IMG/VR virus record: IMGVR_UViG_3300025960_000021
Coordinates: 1 to 22,644 of that record
Strand: one strand, 5' to 3'
DNA length: 22,644 nt
Source of the DNA: a virus
Below, piece after piece: positions 8,465 through 13,178 of the stretch. The notes under the pieces were generated by a model. The model ran no database searches, was not told the DNA's origin, and saw only the letters and a list, made by a program, of their open reading frames with translations. Position numbers and translations under genes: made by a program. The stretch's first letter is position 1, and every line of letters begins with the position of its first letter.

Positions 8465-9773
8465 ATAGGTCCTCCAGCGTGAATGCGTAACTCGCGCCGT
8501 GCGCGCGAGGGTCGGCGATGCCCCGGACTTCGTCCGGTGCTGAGAGCACAGGATTGTCCGCAGCGTCGGCCAATATCATATACCTAAATCCATCGGCGTA
8601 ATTGGAGCTCCAGTCGTGGACGGGGGTGTCCTTGAACACCTTACGATCCTCATCCCACTCCTTATGGTATGTCTTCAGGGCCATGCGTCCTTCGGACGTC
8701 CCTTGCTTATCAAAGAAGAGGAGGGGGAACCTCTCCCTGGCGGCCTGAATTCCATCTAGTAGGTCTAGATTCGGGACAATTCGGGGGTGTATTCCCTTGG
8801 CGAGGAATTGTTCAACGGTGGAGAGGCCTGTTTGGAGAGACTTCGCCCGTGCATCCTGCGGGAGCCAGACCTTCCCCTGCGGGGCGCGGAGCTCGGAGAC
8901 TGTGGCAGCAATCCATTCTATGTAGTAGGAGACGGGGCGCGTATTCGCGCTGAATGTTCGCAGGATTCGTAGTCCATCTGGGGCGCGCTGCCATACCCAG
9001 GCAGCGGTGCTGTCGCGCCAGCCCAAGTCAAATGCGAAGTGGAGGGGGGTCTGATCGGGGGTCAGTGCTAGGACTCTGCCTTGCGTCTCCGCCCTCTCCA
9101 TTTGCCTCGCATAATAGGCCCCGCGCGTGGACGCTTCGAAGCTGCACAGCATTTCCTGTGCGAACTCCTCCTCATCCATCATCCGTCTTAGCTCGTCCAG
9201 GTCCTCCTCGGAGATGACCTCTGTGTCGTAGGCAGTGAGGCGCTCAGTGTACCAGGCTGGGTCGTCTTGTCGGCCGTACCACATGTCCCGGAAGTGGTTG
9301 GGTCCGTTGGGCGTGCCCATAAATACGGCCCAACCGCGCCGGTCCAGGAGGGCAGGGAGCAGGACTTCCTTCCATATGCTCGGCTTCATTCCCCCAAACT
9401 CGTCCAGGGCTGCACCGTCTAGATAGAGGCCACGGAATGAGTCAGGGTTGTCGGCGCCATAGAGCGTTAATCGGCCTTGGTTATGTGGAAGTTCTATATA
9501 GAGCGAGCTCTCTGATATCTTTGGGCTGTACGGGGCGGCATAATCCTTCGCGTATGTCCATGCAATCTCCTTCGCTTGGCGATACAAGGGGGCGATGTAG
9601 GCATAGCGCGGATGGGGGCGTGTATTGTATGCGCATCGCTCTAGCAGGTCGTTGACGACGGCGACGGTCTTCCCTGCTCGTCTGTGCATGACGAGGATGG
9701 CAAAGCGTTCATTCCTCTGGTGGAAGCTTTGGAAGTGGGGCCTGGGAACGTAGGTGCTAGTGATCGTTGTCAT
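8433..9773 (-). CDS. terL: Terminase large subunit (packaging ATPase-nuclease)
   Basis: The frame is open to 9809, but the ATG at 9773 follows GGAGAGG by six bases and is the better start (446 aa); it overlaps the small-subunit gene by 17 bp. The ATPase domain has a Walker A variant HRRAGKT (about 30-36), Walker B with GLYLDGAALDEFGG (D124-E125) and the coupling motif FMGTPNG (about 151-157). The nuclease domain shows FAFDLGWRDST (D249), WLPQDA (D307) and SNYADGFRY (D394), three acidic positions expected of an RNase H-like nuclease. It cuts concatemeric DNA and pumps it through the portal. All key residues appear intact. Confidence 0.93.
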   Translation of the reverse strand: MTTITSTYVPRPHFQSFHQRNERFAILVMHRRAGKTVAVVNDLLERCAYNTRPHPRYAYIAPLYRQAKEIAWTYAKDYAAPYSPKISESSLYIELPHNQGRLTLYGADNPDSFRGLYLDGAALDEFGGMKPSIWKEVLLPALLDRRGWAVFMGTPNGPNHFRDMWYGRQDDPAWYTERLTAYDTEVISEEDLDELRRMMDEEEFAQEMLCSFEASTRGAYYARQMERAETQGRVLALTPDQTPLHFAFDLGWRDSTAAWVWQRAPDGLRILRTFSANTRPVSYYIEWIAATVSELRAPQGKVWLPQDARAKSLQTGLSTVEQFLAKGIHPRIVPNLDLLDGIQAARERFPLLFFDKQGTSEGRMALKTYHKEWDEDRKVFKDTPVHDWSSNYADGFRYMILADAADNPVLSAPDEVRGIADPRAHGASYAFTLEDLYGTRSSFRRI

Positions 9774-10149
9774 TGACGACCTCTCCATCCACTTGGATAG
9801 GCTCGTCAATGCGAGGGGACGGATGCGCGTCCAGCATAGTCGGTGGGACTGCGTGCTGGATTATTAACGCGGTCTGTGCGTCTAAGCTCAGTGTTGCAGC
9901 TGGGAACAACTTGCTGAACAGCTTGTAAAATTCGGTCTGATTGTCTGCTGCCCATATCGTCAATGCGTCCACTCCTCCTATCATTTGGAAGGAGTTCCTG
10001 AATGCGTTGACGAGCTCCTGTCGGCTAAAGCCGTCACTGGAGCGACGGAATTGGGGCAGCTTCGTCGGGGACGAAGCGAGCTCGGTCAGGCTCACTTCAC
10101 GGTCCTCTTTTGGGGGCCGTCCCCGACGGAATGGGCGGTTGCTGGGCAT
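9757..10149 (-). CDS. terS: Terminase small subunit-like protein
   Basis: This 130-aa protein lies immediately upstream of the large terminase with a 17-bp overlap. The basic N-terminus (RPFRRGRPPKEDREV) resembles an AT-hook-like or DNA-contact tail. The centre carries FRNSFQMIGGVDALTIWAADN and EFYKLFSKLFP, a helical pattern I recognise from small-terminase-type proteins beside this kind of large terminase. The C-terminus is acidic. The ATG at 10149 has no obvious ribosome site, unlike most genes in the operon, so the first gene may be translated weakly or start elsewhere. Role by position and motif: recognising the packaging site and presenting DNA to the large subunit. Confidence 0.72.
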   Translation of the reverse strand: MPSNRPFRRGRPPKEDREVSLTELASSPTKLPQFRRSSDGFSRQELVNAFRNSFQMIGGVDALTIWAADNQTEFYKLFSKLFPAATLSLDAQTALIIQHAVPPTMLDAHPSPRIDEPIQVDGEVVNDNDH

Positions 10150-10230
10150 GGTGCATAGTAGCGGGTTTTGGCGCCATGTAATATACCACTTTCGAGATAG
10201 GGTCTCGGTCTTATATAAGTCTGGACACCA

Positions 10231-10269
10231 TTGTAGGCGGTCGCCTTGTAAAGGGGGAGGATCATTGTA
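10231..10269. repeat. Three TTGTA direct repeats upstream of terS
   Basis: TTGTA occurs at 10231, 10246 and 10265. The first two flank a palindrome, GGCG-GT-CGCC. The spacing of 15 and 19 bp is not strictly regular. Close to the small terminase gene this could be a protein-binding site, but the repeat unit is short and chance is a real alternative. Confidence 0.3.
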
Positions 10270-10276
10270 AGTGGCG

Positions 10277-10326
10277 AAATACCTATATAAATACCTATTC
10301 TTATTATATTATTATATTATTATATT
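10277..10326. repeat. AT-rich repeat tract (possible unwinding element)
   Basis: Two copies of AAATACCTAT lie 12 bp apart (10277-10286 and 10289-10298). Three perfect tandem copies of TTATTATA follow (10301-10324). The tract is almost pure A+T in an otherwise GC-richer genome, as in DNA-unwinding elements next to initiator-binding repeats. Read on the minus strand the same tract contains three TATAAT hexamers, so it could also hold -10 elements of late promoters reading toward the terminase; no convincing -35 was found. Confidence 0.6.
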
Positions 10327-10453
10327 GAAATATATATTAAGTGTACTATAGGGTATATCATATCGAAGATAAGGGTATAAGAGGTATGAGGACTCACCTA
10401 ATATGCATATAGGCGCAAACAACACAAGGCAATGCAATGGTAATTGGATATCT

Positions 10454-10530
10454 ATTCCCCCCACGATTCCCCCCACGATTCCCCCCACGATTCCCCCCAC
10501 GATTCGTACAAGATTCGTACAAGATTCGGG
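10454..10530. repeat. Iteron-like tandem repeats, left cluster
   Basis: Four perfect copies of the 12-mer ATTCCCCCCACG (10454-10501) run directly into two copies of the 11-mer ATTCGTACAAG (10502-10523) and a further ATTCGGGG. The ATTC core therefore recurs at 12, 12, 12, 12, 11 and 11 bp, close to one helical turn each and all in the same orientation. There is no spacer diversity as in CRISPR, and the only frame through it encodes a low-complexity Gly-Ile-Val repeat. Most likely a protein-binding array. Confidence 0.75.
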
Positions 10531-10534
10531 GCAA

Positions 10535-10612
10535 CTCCCTCCAGGAAGGGAGGCTTCAGGGCGATCCGACATCAGAGCTCGGTGAATGGTGTTCCGAGGA
10601 CTTCAGACCTCG
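10535..10612. repeat. Two small inverted repeats between the ATTC clusters
   Basis: CTCCCT...AGGGAG spans about 10535-10552, and CGAGG-ACTTCAGA-CCTCG spans 10595-10612. They lie between the two iteron-like clusters. Nothing else is evident between them. Confidence 0.4.
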
Positions 10613-10624
10613 AACCGCCAGGTG

Positions 10625-10701
10625 ATTCCCCCCGAATTCGTCAGAATTCGTCTCGACGCTGGCAGATTCGTCTCGACCCCACCAGATTCGTAAAGAATTC
10701 G
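10625..10701. repeat. Iteron-like ATTC repeats, right cluster
   Basis: ATTC cores lie at 10625, 10636, 10646, 10666, 10686 and 10697, all direct, spaced 11, 10, 20, 20 and 11 bp. Two of them belong to the 12-mer ATTCGTCTCGAC repeated exactly 20 bp apart (10646 and 10666). Spacing near multiples of the helical repeat puts the motifs on one face of the DNA, as expected for a cooperative binding protein. Confidence 0.65.
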
Positions 10702-10750
10702 CCCCATCAGCTCTGAACTCAGATATCGACGCGGGTGGGAGGATCTCGAA

Positions 10751-10767
10751 CGCGACGAGGCGTCGCG
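10751..10767. repeat. Perfect palindrome with short centre
   Basis: CGCGACG and CGTCGCG flank AGG. It lies just beyond the T-tract of the minus-strand terminator and could be a binding site or part of a compound hairpin. Confidence 0.5.
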
Positions 10768-10768
10768 C

Positions 10769-10803
10769 AAAAACCTCGACGAGACCCCGAGTCTCGTCAG
10801 AGG
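10769..10803 (-). terminator. Rho-independent terminator of the minus-strand accessory operon
   Basis: Reading the minus strand, GACGAGAC-TCGGG-GTCTCGTC is an 8-bp stem extended by CCTC/GAGG with one bulged base, followed by five T residues (A residues 10769-10773 on the plus strand). It lies 22 bp after the stop of the 20-aa peptide gene, so it would end the accessory operon before the ATTC array. Confidence 0.75.
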
Positions 10804-10817
10804 GGACGGACCCCTCT
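10799..10817. repeat. Inverted repeat next to the terminator
   Basis: AGAGGGG-ACGGA-CCCCTCT is a perfect 7-bp stem with a 5-base loop. It partly overlaps the base of the terminator stem and may form a competing structure on the same transcript. Confidence 0.45.
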
Positions 10818-10825
10818 GACGCGTC

Positions 10826-10888
10826 CTACTCGTCCTTCATGAGGAGCCAGTAGAACAGTACCAGAATGAACACCAGCCCCCAGGACAT
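10826..10888 (-). CDS. Putative 20-aa single-span membrane peptide
   Basis: A minus-strand ATG at 10888 begins one base after the zinc-finger gene's TGA stop and reads 20 residues to TAG. Residues 2-17 are hydrophobic and aromatic (SWGLVFILVLFYWLLM), and the end is MKDE; this is enough for one short membrane span with a charged C-terminus. A G-rich GGGGGGTGA stretch lies immediately upstream and may serve as ribosome site or allow coupled re-initiation. The terminator follows 22 bp later, so the peptide would be the last gene of the accessory operon. Tiny hydrophobic phage peptides may act in lysis timing, membrane perturbation or superinfection effects, but nothing identifies the role here. 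The clean hydrophobic pattern and tight spacing argue for a real gene; the size leaves doubt. Confidence 0.5.
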   Translation of the reverse strand: MSWGLVFILVLFYWLLMKDE

Positions 10889-10889
10889 G

Positions 10890-11126
10890 TCACCCCCCGT
10901 GAGTCTTCGCGTGCTGCGCATATCGTCCAGCCGCCATCTGCTTTCCGCAGGTGGGACACTCGCAGCGCATCCGCAGCTGGAATGCGCTGCCTGGGACGAG
11001 CGGGACAGCCCAGACCTTCACCCCATTCACCTCGCGCGGTGCCAGGCCTTCGGCCGGCGTGTGGGCAATTCCGAGAATTTCACGCAGTTCGTGCGTGTGG
11101 ATTTGGCGGTTGCGTCCATTAATCAT
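10890..11126 (-). CDS. C2H2-type zinc-finger protein, 78 aa
   Basis: The frame is open to 11183, but the ATG at 11126 has GGGAG five bases upstream and makes a 4-bp ATGA overlap with the preceding gene, so it is preferred. The N-terminal part (IHTHELREILGIAHTPAEG) looks like a short helical DNA- or protein-binding unit. The C-terminus holds CPTCGKQMAAGRYAQHAKTH, a C-x2-C-x11-H-x3-H arrangement like a classical zinc finger, with an additional Cys two residues earlier. Small zinc-finger proteins in phage accessory blocks are often regulators or host-takeover factors; which one is not shown. The metal-binding motif is visible directly, the function is inference. Confidence 0.75.
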   Translation of the reverse strand: MINGRNRQIHTHELREILGIAHTPAEGLAPREVNGVKVWAVPLVPGSAFQLRMRCECPTCGKQMAAGRYAQHAKTHGG

Positions 11127-11332
11127 TTCGGCTCCCGCGTTTCCATCCAACGGATCGGCTCGTGGCGACCCACGTGCTCCCAAAAGTCACGGATCGCCTC
11201 CTTACGTTGATCTTCGTAAGACGCATCGCCGTTAACGATGGTTTGAAAATACCCAGCGGGCTCGGCGGCCCACGGATTCGTGAGAGATCCGCCCTCTCCA
11301 ATCCCGTAGGCGATGACCATAATAATCTTCAT
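11123..11332 (-). CDS. Small conserved-looking protein, 69 aa, unknown function
   Basis: Starts at an ATG with GAGGGG nine bases upstream and ends in an ATGA overlap with the zinc-finger gene. The N-terminus (MKIIMVIAYGIGEGG) is mildly hydrophobic but too short and too glycine-rich for a signal peptide. The C-terminal half is charged and helical (YEDQRKEAIRDFWEHVGRH). No family was recognised. It sits downstream of the GC-hairpin run, which lies in its 5' untranslated region and could affect its expression. Confidence 0.65.
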   Translation of the reverse strand: MKIIMVIAYGIGEGGSLTNPWAAEPAGYFQTIVNGDASYEDQRKEAIRDFWEHVGRHEPIRWMETREPK

Positions 11333-11359
11333 TTCAATTCCCCTCAGATTCGTGTATCG

Positions 11360-11478
11360 CCCTCGGCGGAGGCCGAGGGACCAGGACGCTCCGCTTGCGG
11401 AGCGTCGGGTGCGGCTGGCCTGGCGCTACGCGCCCCAGCCCGCAAGCTGGGCGCAACTGGCGCCCCTCGCGGGGCGCC
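11360..11478 (-). repeat. Run of GC-rich hairpins between two accessory genes
   Basis: Four or five stems are packed into 119 bp. CCCTCGGC-GGAG-GCCGAGGG lies at 11360-11379, GACGCTCCGC-TT-GCGGAGCGTC at 11385-11406 and GGCTGG...CCAGCC enclosing GGCGC-TAC-GCGCC at 11413-11440. CCCAGC-CCGCAA-GCTGGG at 11434-11451 competes with the previous stem, and GGCGCCCC-TCGC-GGGGCGCC lies at 11459-11478. Stem sequences differ, so this is not a repeat family but repeated structure. On the transcript it falls between the 112-aa and 69-aa genes. No T-tracts follow, so simple terminators are unlikely. Confidence 0.75.
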
Positions 11479-11482
11479 CCGC

Positions 11483-11821
11483 TTACGCTGCCTTGACCAG
11501 GTAGCCGCGACGCAGGCAGTAGCCGAAAAAGTGGCTGGGCACACCCGCCGGATTTTCCTTGGTTACCAGCATGGGCGCGACCGCAGCCGTGGCCGGGTGG
11601 GCACCCTGGGGGCCGCCTGTGTTGGCGCCGATTTGCGCCACAATGGCCGAAAACCACGCTTGGTTGTGCGGCGCTTTGGTGCGATACACTTGCGCGGGGT
11701 TAACCGCGACAGCGGCCACGGCGATGCCGTTGGCAACTGCGACGCTTTGCAGCACGATTTGCGCGGGGGCTTGCGCCTTGGGGGCGCGCTTGGCGGGGAC
11801 AGACTTTGCTTTGGTGGCCAT
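11483..11821 (-). CDS. Ala/Lys-rich basic protein, 112 aa, unknown function
   Basis: Starts at an ATG with AAAAGGT eight bases upstream and is the first gene of the minus-strand accessory operon. Residues 1-22 (MATKAKSVPAKRAPKAQ and onward) form a Lys/Ala/Pro tail like those of nucleic-acid-binding proteins. The rest has an alternating hydrophobic segment (VLQSVAVANGIAVAAVAV) and a conserved-looking C-terminus with AWFSAIVAQIG and FFGYCLRRGYLVKAA. It has no known catalytic motif. The basic tail and compact C-terminal half fit a small DNA- or RNA-binding protein. GC-rich frames on the opposite strand are shadows of this gene. Function not recognised. Confidence 0.65.
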   Translation of the reverse strand: MATKAKSVPAKRAPKAQAPAQIVLQSVAVANGIAVAAVAVNPAQVYRTKAPHNQAWFSAIVAQIGANTGGPQGAHPATAAVAPMLVTKENPAGVPSHFFGYCLRRGYLVKAA

Positions 11822-11833
11822 GATTTACCTTTT

Positions 11834-11888
11834 GGTTGGCGACCGCCCGGGAGGCGCCGGGCCGCTGGGCCAGCTCACCTTGCCAACC
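11834..11888 (-). promoter_or_regulatory. Branched structured mRNA leader (three-way junction-like)
   Basis: Outer arms GGTTGGC (11834-11840) and GCCAACC (11882-11888) enclose two smaller hairpins: GCCCGG-GAGGCG-CCGGGC (11845-11862) and GCTG-GGC-CAGC (11864-11874). On the minus-strand transcript this forms a closed two-armed junction that starts almost at the predicted transcript 5' end and stops just before the ribosome site of the 112-aa gene. It may control translation or protect the RNA end. Confidence 0.55.
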
Positions 11889-11897
11889 CATGCATGT

Positions 11898-11906
11898 AGT
11901 ATAACA
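11898..11906 (-). promoter_or_regulatory. Extended -10 promoter for the accessory operon
   Basis: The minus strand reads TGTTATACT, an extended -10 (TG-N-TATACT). Transcription would start near 11891. No good -35 is present at 16-18 bp, which is tolerated by extended -10 promoters. Confidence 0.55.
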
Positions 11907-11925
11907 GGGATACCCCCCACTGTGC

Positions 11926-11967
11926 GTGCATACTGCACACTTCGGGGGCTGTTACACATCGGATGTG
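11926..11967. promoter_or_regulatory. Two operator-like palindromes in the divergent control region
   Basis: GTGCA-TAC-TGCAC (11926-11938) and CACATC-G-GATGTG (11955-11967) are perfect inverted repeats upstream of the leftward promoter. TGTTAC motifs at 11950, 12021 and 12030 and the inverted GTAACA at 12063 extend the region to the right. No repressor gene is recognised in the window. Confidence 0.45.
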
Positions 11968-12158
11968 GGGCTAGCACATGGAGCTCGATAAGTAAAGCGT
12001 GGGGTTATTGTCGGGGGGTGTGTTACGTCTGTTACAGGTGTTGTTCCGAGGCCACGGGGGGAGTAACACCCCTTGCGTTTTTCGAAGATCGCTCGCCCCC
12101 TCCATCCAAAATGTCTGGAATTCTGATCCTACGCACTATGCCTCAGAACCCTAGACAC

Positions 12159-12167
12159 TGGTATAAT
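12159..12167 (+). promoter_or_regulatory. Extended -10 promoter for the rightward small-gene operon
   Basis: TGGTATAAT is a consensus extended -10 element. The start site would be about 12174, so the transcript would begin with the hairpin TGGCCCC-CA-GGGGCCA (12173-12188), then the boxA-like sequence, then the ribosome site. The rest of 11822-12158 holds only the regulatory motifs listed separately; I see no convincing gene in it. Confidence 0.65.
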
Positions 12168-12192
12168 ACCCGTGGCCCCCAGGGGCCAAGAA

Positions 12193-12203
12193 GTTCTTTA
12201 ACA
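12193..12203 (+). promoter_or_regulatory. boxA-like antitermination site
   Basis: GTTCTTTAACA matches the bacterial rrn boxA core (TGCTCTTTAACA) except at one pyrimidine. It lies between the 5' hairpin at 12173-12188 and the AAAGGAG ribosome site. boxA RNA binds NusB with S10 in antitermination complexes; whether it does so here is inference. Confidence 0.5.
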
Positions 12204-12216
12204 AAAGGAGTAAGAT

Positions 12217-12381
12217 GTGACCCATCTGGAAGAGGTTGTCGCCCGCTTTTGCGAGGAAATCGGTAAAACCCTAAAGGACGTTAGCGACGTAATCGTGAAG
12301 GCGGATGTTATCTACATCTTGTTTCAAGATGAGACTTACATAAGAGTGGAATTTCACATGGCAGAAGGACCCAACCAATGA
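12217..12381 (+). CDS. Small protein, 54 aa, GTG start, unknown function
   Basis: A GTG at 12217 sits six bases after AAAGGAG and opens a 54-codon frame that ends in an ATGA overlap with the next gene. The product begins THLEEVVARFCEEIGKTL and contains a beta-like stretch DVIYILFQDETYIRVEF. It is acidic, without membrane segment or known motif. It is the first gene after the extended -10 promoter, a position typical of early phage genes. Evidence rests on the strong ribosome site and coupled junction; no family was recognised. Confidence 0.65.
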   Translation: MTHLEEVVARFCEEIGKTLKDVSDVIVKADVIYILFQDETYIRVEFHMAEGPNQ

Positions 12382-12578
12382 TCTATCCCACCCCCCAGGA
12401 GCTCGTATACGACTTACAGCGTGTTCAGAGCAAGTTGGAATATCTCATAAGCACCACGCCCCCCAGCCCGGAGCGTGAGCGCCTCACCAGCGCGAACATC
12501 CACATAATGGGCGCCCTCAACAACTTGATCGGCCCCATGCCGAAGATACCCGGCAAGGCCACCGGACCTAAGGGCTAG
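12378..12578 (+). CDS. Small protein, 66 aa, unknown function
   Basis: It starts at an ATG overlapping the previous stop by 4 bp, so translation is probably coupled. Residues 6-25 (PQELVYDLQRVQSKLEYLIS) are helical with heptad-like hydrophobics, then a PPSPERERL turn and a second helix (ANIHIMGALNNLI). A Pro/Lys/Gly-rich tail follows. This looks like a helical hairpin, possibly dimeric. It is the last gene before a terminator. No family is recognised. Confidence 0.65.
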   Translation: MIYPTPQELVYDLQRVQSKLEYLISTTPPSPERERLTSANIHIMGALNNLIGPMPKIPGKATGPKG

Positions 12579-12617
12579 CCCCCTACCCTAGGAGCACTCC
12601 CGGGTGTAGGCTAGGGG

Positions 12618-12652
12618 GTGGCCCCGCACCAGGGCGGGGCCACTTGTTCTTT
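12618..12652 (+). terminator. Rho-independent terminator after the first small-gene pair
   Basis: GTGGCCCCGC-ACCAGG-GCGGGGCCAC is a perfect 10-bp stem followed by TTGTTCTTT. Just upstream, CCCCCTA and TAGGGGG form a wider inverted repeat at about 12580-12618. The T-rich tail overlaps a boxA-like sequence, so read-through could be regulated. Confidence 0.75.
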
Positions 12653-12656
12653 AACA
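12646..12656 (+). promoter_or_regulatory. boxA-like site inside a terminator tail
   Basis: GTTCTTTAACA is identical to the site at 12193 and is preceded by TT. It is followed closely by GGAGGTGAT and the next start codon. The same 11-mer again follows a GC hairpin and precedes a ribosome site. Confidence 0.5.
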
Positions 12657-12669
12657 TGGAGGTGATAAA

Positions 12670-12849
12670 ATGGGTACAGACCAAACACTGTACGAAGAGG
12701 CCCTGAAGAGGTACAATCAGAGTCATATCCCGGAGATCACACTTGGCTCCACCAAGAGTCAAATGTGCCAGTACTTCTTCAACTGCGGCCTAGCCGCCGC
12801 GACAGAAGTTCTAAAGGAGCGACTAAATGAACTTAGAGAGCATCTTTGA
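12670..12849 (+). CDS. Small protein, 59 aa, unknown function
   Basis: The ATG at 12670 follows GGAGGTGAT, an almost complete match to the 16S anti-Shine-Dalgarno sequence, so translation should be strong. The product (MGTDQTLYEEALKRY and onward) is helical at both ends. It has two Cys residues in the centre (KSQMCQYFFNCGLAA) and an amphipathic C-terminal helix (TEVLKERLNELREHL). The Cys pair spaced seven apart may be structural. It overlaps the next gene by 23 bp. It is too short for confident family assignment. Confidence 0.65.
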   Translation: MGTDQTLYEEALKRYNQSHIPEITLGSTKSQMCQYFFNCGLAAATEVLKERLNELREHL

Positions 12850-12997
12850 GGCAACACGCGCAGCGTGGGAGGACCCCCCGCCGTGGGAGTCTCTCCCTCC
12901 CCCGCTTAGCGAAGCCGACCTGGCCCTTGCCAGGTGGTTTCTACAGGCGGGCCTACGCGCAGGAGGGCTAGATGAGCCTGAACAGAAAAGCCTTTGA
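12827..12997 (+). CDS. Small protein, 56 aa, unknown function
   Basis: The ATG at 12827 has AAAGGAG eight bases upstream, inside the end of the preceding gene. The product has an acidic start (MNLESIFEATRAAWEDPPPW), a Pro-rich middle and a helical segment LSEADLALARWFLQAGLRAGG. It overlaps the following gene by 26 bp. Chained overlaps with good ribosome sites support a real gene. Trp residues in AAWEDPPPW echo the Trp-rich next protein, but no homology is claimed. Confidence 0.58.
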   Translation: MNLESIFEATRAAWEDPPPWESLPPPLSEADLALARWFLQAGLRAGGLDEPEQKSL

Positions 12998-13178
12998 GGA
13001 GTGGGCCTCCGGCAAAGGGCACATCGTGCGCCGGTCTGGCGCACGATACGACGCCCACATGACTCAGGCCCTCTGGGATGCCTGGCAAGCCAGTGCGACC
13101 CACTGGGCGGCGTGGGCCGCAATGCGGAACCCACGCAACATAGAACCTCTCCAAGCAGTGCTCGGAGACGAGCCCTAG
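12972..13178 (+). CDS. Small Trp-rich phage protein, 68 aa
   Basis: It starts at an ATG with GGAGG six bases upstream. The product has the pattern AFEEWASGKGHIVRRSGARYD followed by MTQALWDAWQASATHWAAW, written here in two pieces. The F-x-x-W...Y...T-x-x-x-W-x-A-W-Q-A layout is a widespread motif in small phage proteins whose function is unknown to me. The stop overlaps the convergent helicase gene's stop by 4 bp. A terminator follows directly. Confidence 0.7.
   Translation: MSLNRKAFEEWASGKGHIVRRSGARYDAHMTQALWDAWQASATHWAAWAAMRNPRNIEPLQAVLGDEP

Noticed and set aside
10345-10353. T7-type promoter (ACTATAGGG)
   Set aside because: Only the core matches, upstream bases do not, and no single-subunit RNA polymerase gene is visible.
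10454-10530. CRISPR array
   Set aside because: Units are 11-12 bp and strictly tandem with no spacers, and there are no cas genes; the Cas4-like gene belongs to the phage nuclease module.
10312-10572. Minus-strand 86-codon open frame
   Set aside because: It is low-complexity Gly-Ile-Val repeat made by the 12-bp tandem repeats, spans the AT-rich tract and lacks a ribosome site.
11162-12266. Two long plus-strand frames (245 and 235 codons) across the accessory operon
   Set aside because: They are antisense to genes with good starts, are Arg/Gly/Ala-rich from GC-rich hairpin DNA and have no ribosome site.
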